Assembly (NCBI RefSeq): GCF_000819725.1
Contig: NZ_CDDH01000012.1
Location: 31,096 to 95,095 of the forward strand
Source: Aeromonas australiensis
Lineage (GTDB): Bacteria > Pseudomonadota > Gammaproteobacteria > Enterobacterales > Aeromonadaceae
Length of the DNA: 64,000 nucleotides
Direction: 5' to 3'
Under the pieces are notes generated by a model. It saw nothing but the letters and a program-made list of their open reading frames with translations. It made no database searches and was not told the origin of the DNA. The position numbers were made by a program, and so were the translations under genes. Below are positions 61,511-64,000 of this stretch, piece by piece. Positions within the stretch are counted from its first letter, which is position 1; each line of letters opens with the position of its first letter.

Positions 61511-61666
61511 CGGCATCTCCTAACGTCCGTTTGTTATCAACTTGTTTGTTGCGCGCGGCCATCTTAGCCCATTCATTTTCATAATAAAATGGCGAGCAAG
61601 CATGTCAGACCAAAGAGGTAGCCCCCCGCTAGTGCGCCGTCACCACGCCTCTCCGACCCCGCCCCG

Positions 61667-62542
61667 TTATCCCTCCAGCTCGCTGGCCGCCGCCTGCGGC
61701 TGGCTCAGGGAGCGGTACTGGGAAGGAGTCAAGCCGGTCTTCTGTTTGAACACCCGGCAGAAGTAGTTCACGTCACTGTAACCGCAGCGACTGGCCACCT
61801 CTTCAAGACGGAAACGGTACTTTTTCAGCATGAATTTGGCCCGATCTATCCGCACCCAGCTGATGTAATCGGCAAGGCGCATATGACCCTGCTCGCGAAA
61901 CAGGTGGGAGAGATGGCTGGCTGAAACGTTGAAGCGGTGGGCAATGGAGTCACGGGTGATGGGACGGTGAAAGTTCTCCTGGATATAGATGCAGATCCCG
62001 TGAAAGAGCTCTGCCCCCCGTGGCCGATCCGTGGCGGACTCCAGCAACAGCTGACGGGCACTCGCCAGCAGAGCCTGCAGCAGGTGATCATCGGTGGGGG
62101 AGCGACCGGGATCCTCGGTCAGTACGTTCAGCGCCGCCAAAATGTGTTCGATCACATGGCCCGCCCGCGCCATGATGCTGTGCTTTTGCACATCGAAAAA
62201 GTCCGGATCTTCACGGCGCTTGCTCACCAGACTGAACCCCAGCTGGCGTTTGCCAAAGAGCAGGCTCAGCACCGAGCAGTCGGTGGTCCAGAGCGGCTTG
62301 TTCCAGCCGTTGGGGGGGATATAGAGCGCCTGTCCCGGCAGCACGCAGATCTCCTTGCAACCGCCCTCCCTGTCCCAAATTTGGTTGAGATACTCGCCGC
62401 TAAAGACCAGTTCGAGGCGGGGAAAGTTGACCTGATAGCTGAAACTGGGTGGCACCCCCTGTTCACTGGCAAACCAGATTTGGTCAAATGGAACCTGTTC
62501 GCTCAGGGCTCCGTCGAGCAGTTGGCTGAAGATGAGAGACAT
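61667..62542 (-). CDS. AraC-family transcriptional regulator
   Basis: 291-residue regulator from the ATG at 62542 (MSLIFSQLL). The N-terminal part is a cupin-like sensing domain (around LPGQALYIPPNGWNKPLW). The C-terminal two helix-turn-helix motifs are clear (ITRDSIAHRFNVSASHLSHLFRE and FRLEEVASRCGYSDVNYFCRVFKQKTGLTPSQYR). It diverges from manA, so it may regulate mannose or related sugar use; the ligand is unknown. Confidence 0.88.
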   Translation of the reverse strand: MSLIFSQLLDGALSEQVPFDQIWFASEQGVPPSFSYQVNFPRLELVFSGEYLNQIWDREGGCKEICVLPGQALYIPPNGWNKPLWTTDCSVLSLLFGKRQLGFSLVSKRREDPDFFDVQKHSIMARAGHVIEHILAALNVLTEDPGRSPTDDHLLQALLASARQLLLESATDRPRGAELFHGICIYIQENFHRPITRDSIAHRFNVSASHLSHLFREQGHMRLADYISWVRIDRAKFMLKKYRFRLEEVASRCGYSDVNYFCRVFKQKTGLTPSQYRSLSQPQAAASELEG

Positions 62543-62671
62543 GGTGATCCTGATCAAGAGAGAGGCAAGCGGTTGCGGCGTGCGCGACCGCCCATGTTAT
62601 AGTCCGGTCCACAGCAGTAATGCCACCCTTTTCTGCACCCGATTTTCTTCAAACTAGACGAGGCGTCCCTT

Positions 62672-63871
62672 ATGAGCAGTAGCGATCTGCCCTCCTTTCT
62701 GTTGATGCAAAACCCGATTCAAGGCTATGACTGGGGCAGTCATGACTCCCTCACCACCCTGTTTGGCATTCCCAACCCGCAAGGCAAACCCCAGGCCGAG
62801 CTATGGATGGGGGCTCACCCCAACGGCTGCTCCGAAGTGACGCTGGCGGGCAGTGTGCAAAAGCTCTCTACAATGATCGACAGGGCCCCGGCCGCCGCGC
62901 TGGGTGAGGCCACCTTCGCCCGTTTTGGCAGCCTGCCGTTCCTGTTCAAGGTGTTGTGTGCCGAGAAGGCGCTCTCCATTCAGGTGCACCCGAGCAAGGC
63001 TCAGGCCGAAGCAGGCTTTGCCAAAGAGGAGGCCGCAGGCATCGATATCAAGGCAAGCAATCGCAACTACAAGGACCCGAACCACAAGCCGGAGCTGGTC
63101 TTTGCCCTCACCCCCTATCAGGCGATGAACGGCTTTCGCGCCATCCCCGCCATTCTGGCGCTGTTCGAGCGGGTCAATCTGGCGGCCATCGCCGATCTGA
63201 CCGCAGCCCTTGCCGCCAGCCAGAATGAAGCGGGCCTACAGCACTTCTTCCACCAGCTGCTGGTATTGGAAGGAGCGCGCAAGGAGGAGGCGCTGGCAGG
63301 ACTGCTGGCCTATGCCGCCGCCCATCAGGATGAAGTGGCTTTCGCCACCATCAGCAATCTGGCCAACCAGTACCCGGGGGATGTGGGGCTCTTCTCGCCG
63401 CTGCTGCTCAACGTGGTGACCCTCAAACCCGGTCAGGCGATGTTCCTCGATGCCCAGACCCCCCACGCCTACATCCACGGCACTGGCCTCGAGATCATGG
63501 CCAACTCGGACAACGTGCTGCGCGCCGGTCTGACCCCCAAATACATGGATGTGCCGGAGCTGCTGGCCTGCACCCGCTGTGTCGCCAAACCGGATGGCCA
63601 GATCCTGCTGGCACCCCGCTGTGATGGTGCGGTACAGCACTTCGAGGTGCCGGTACCTGACTTCACTTTCAGCGTCTACCCGGCTGGCGAGCATCAGCTC
63701 ACCACTGCCAGCGCCGAGATCCTGTTTGCCATCGATGACACAGTGACCCTCAAGCAGGGTGAACAGTCACTGCGTCTGGAAAAGGGCCAATCTGCCTTTA
63801 TTCCTGCAGCGACTGGCAGCTATCAACTGCTGGCCGAAGGACGGGTCGCCCGCGCAGGCAACCGCTGCTAA
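62672..63871 (+). CDS. manA: Mannose-6-phosphate isomerase, class I
   Basis: Zinc enzyme interconverting mannose-6-phosphate and fructose-6-phosphate, 399 residues. Typical segments are NPIQGYDWGSHDSLTTLFG, AELWMGAHPNGCSEV, FKVLCAEKALSIQVHPSKAQAE with metal ligands, and the late LDAQTPHAYIHGTGLEIMANSDNVLRAGLTPKY. No phosphotransferase genes lie alongside. A divergent AraC regulator shares its upstream region. Confidence 0.95.
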   Translation: MSSSDLPSFLLMQNPIQGYDWGSHDSLTTLFGIPNPQGKPQAELWMGAHPNGCSEVTLAGSVQKLSTMIDRAPAAALGEATFARFGSLPFLFKVLCAEKALSIQVHPSKAQAEAGFAKEEAAGIDIKASNRNYKDPNHKPELVFALTPYQAMNGFRAIPAILALFERVNLAAIADLTAALAASQNEAGLQHFFHQLLVLEGARKEEALAGLLAYAAAHQDEVAFATISNLANQYPGDVGLFSPLLLNVVTLKPGQAMFLDAQTPHAYIHGTGLEIMANSDNVLRAGLTPKYMDVPELLACTRCVAKPDGQILLAPRCDGAVQHFEVPVPDFTFSVYPAGEHQLTTASAEILFAIDDTVTLKQGEQSLRLEKGQSAFIPAATGSYQLLAEGRVARAGNRC

Positions 63872-63910
63872 CCCGCACATCCCGGGGCTACGCCCCATCC
63901 GAATATGCAC

Positions 63911-63940
63911 AAGGGTCATCAATGATGGCCCTTGTTTTTT
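63911..63940 (+). terminator. Terminator of manA
   Basis: AAGGGTCATC-AAT-GATGGCCCTT (one mismatch) is followed by GTTTTTT. Confidence 0.85.
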
Positions 63941-63944
63941 AGGT

Positions 63945-64000
63945 TCATCGCGGCTTTCCGGGGAAGGCAGCCTTGATTTTCAGGAAGAAGTAGTCCGAGT
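63945..64000 (-). CDS. 3' end of an unidentified gene entering from beyond the window
   Basis: An open minus-strand frame runs from the window edge to a TGA at 63947-63945 and would encode a protein ending SDYFFLKIKAAFPGKPR. Composition looks coding and it converges on manA. Too little is present to name a family. Confidence 0.4.
   Translation of the reverse strand, partial: SDYFFLKIKAAFPGKPR

Overview
The window reads as a chromosomal segment of a gamma-proteobacterium, most likely an Aeromonas. It is GC-rich. Gene blocks match enteric/Vibrio-type synteny: hinT-ycfL-lpoB-thiK, aroF-tyrA, dapB-carAB, fau/rpiA/serA, the opp operon next to a marC-family gene and adhE, aspS-yebC, yecE-cmoA-cmoB, and oxyR beside a peroxiredoxin. 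It also carries a second-type secDF pair and a secreted broad-spectrum-type alanine racemase. I see no rRNA, tRNA, CRISPR, prophage or complete insertion sequence. The genus is inferred from protein resemblance and gene order, not from a search.

Layout. 1-6.5 kb: the start of a chemotaxis receptor gene (minus strand), then hinT followed by lipoproteins, LpoB and ThiK. 6.6-10.1 kb: a short membrane ORF, then secD and secF paralogues. 10.3-15.6 kb: glgC, aroF-tyrA behind two TyrR boxes, and a DUF1615 lipoprotein. 15.8-21.7 kb: carB, carA and dapB, all minus. 22-28.8 kb: an NhaC-type antiporter, fau, rpiA, serA, dgkA and aroH. 28.9-35.2 kb: btuCD, a solute-binding protein, a DMT protein, a PilU-type ATPase, a methyltransferase and a periplasmic racemase. 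35.3-42.4 kb: a TerC-family gene behind a yybP-ykoY-type riboswitch, then oppABCDF. 42.7-50.2 kb: a marC-family gene, adhE behind an FNR-type promoter, yebC, aspS and an FmdB-type zinc ribbon. 50.4-58.5 kb: yecE, cmoAB, a three-gene retropepsin/inactive-transglutaminase/ATP-grasp cassette, a peroxiredoxin and oxyR. 58.7-64 kb: an NlpC/P60 lipoprotein, two paralogous 58-residue ORFs, icd, an AraC regulator and manA.

Most genes are core metabolism: aromatic amino acids, pyrimidine/arginine, lysine, serine, pentose phosphate, the TCA cycle, fermentation and peptide uptake. Regulatory signals visible in the DNA fit them: TyrR boxes at aroF, an FNR site at adhE, a possible ArgR box at carA, and a manganese riboswitch at the TerC gene.

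The most unusual feature is recurrent. Three genes (nhaC-type, aroH and oppD) each have one or more additional copies of their own 3' end immediately downstream on the same strand. The distal copy always abuts the native terminator or next gene. Other items worth a look are the short ORF ahead of secDF (a possible export-sensing leader), the duplicated 58-residue proteins, a 143-bp imperfect palindrome at the oppF stop codon, and a (CCAA)10 tract downstream of adhE.
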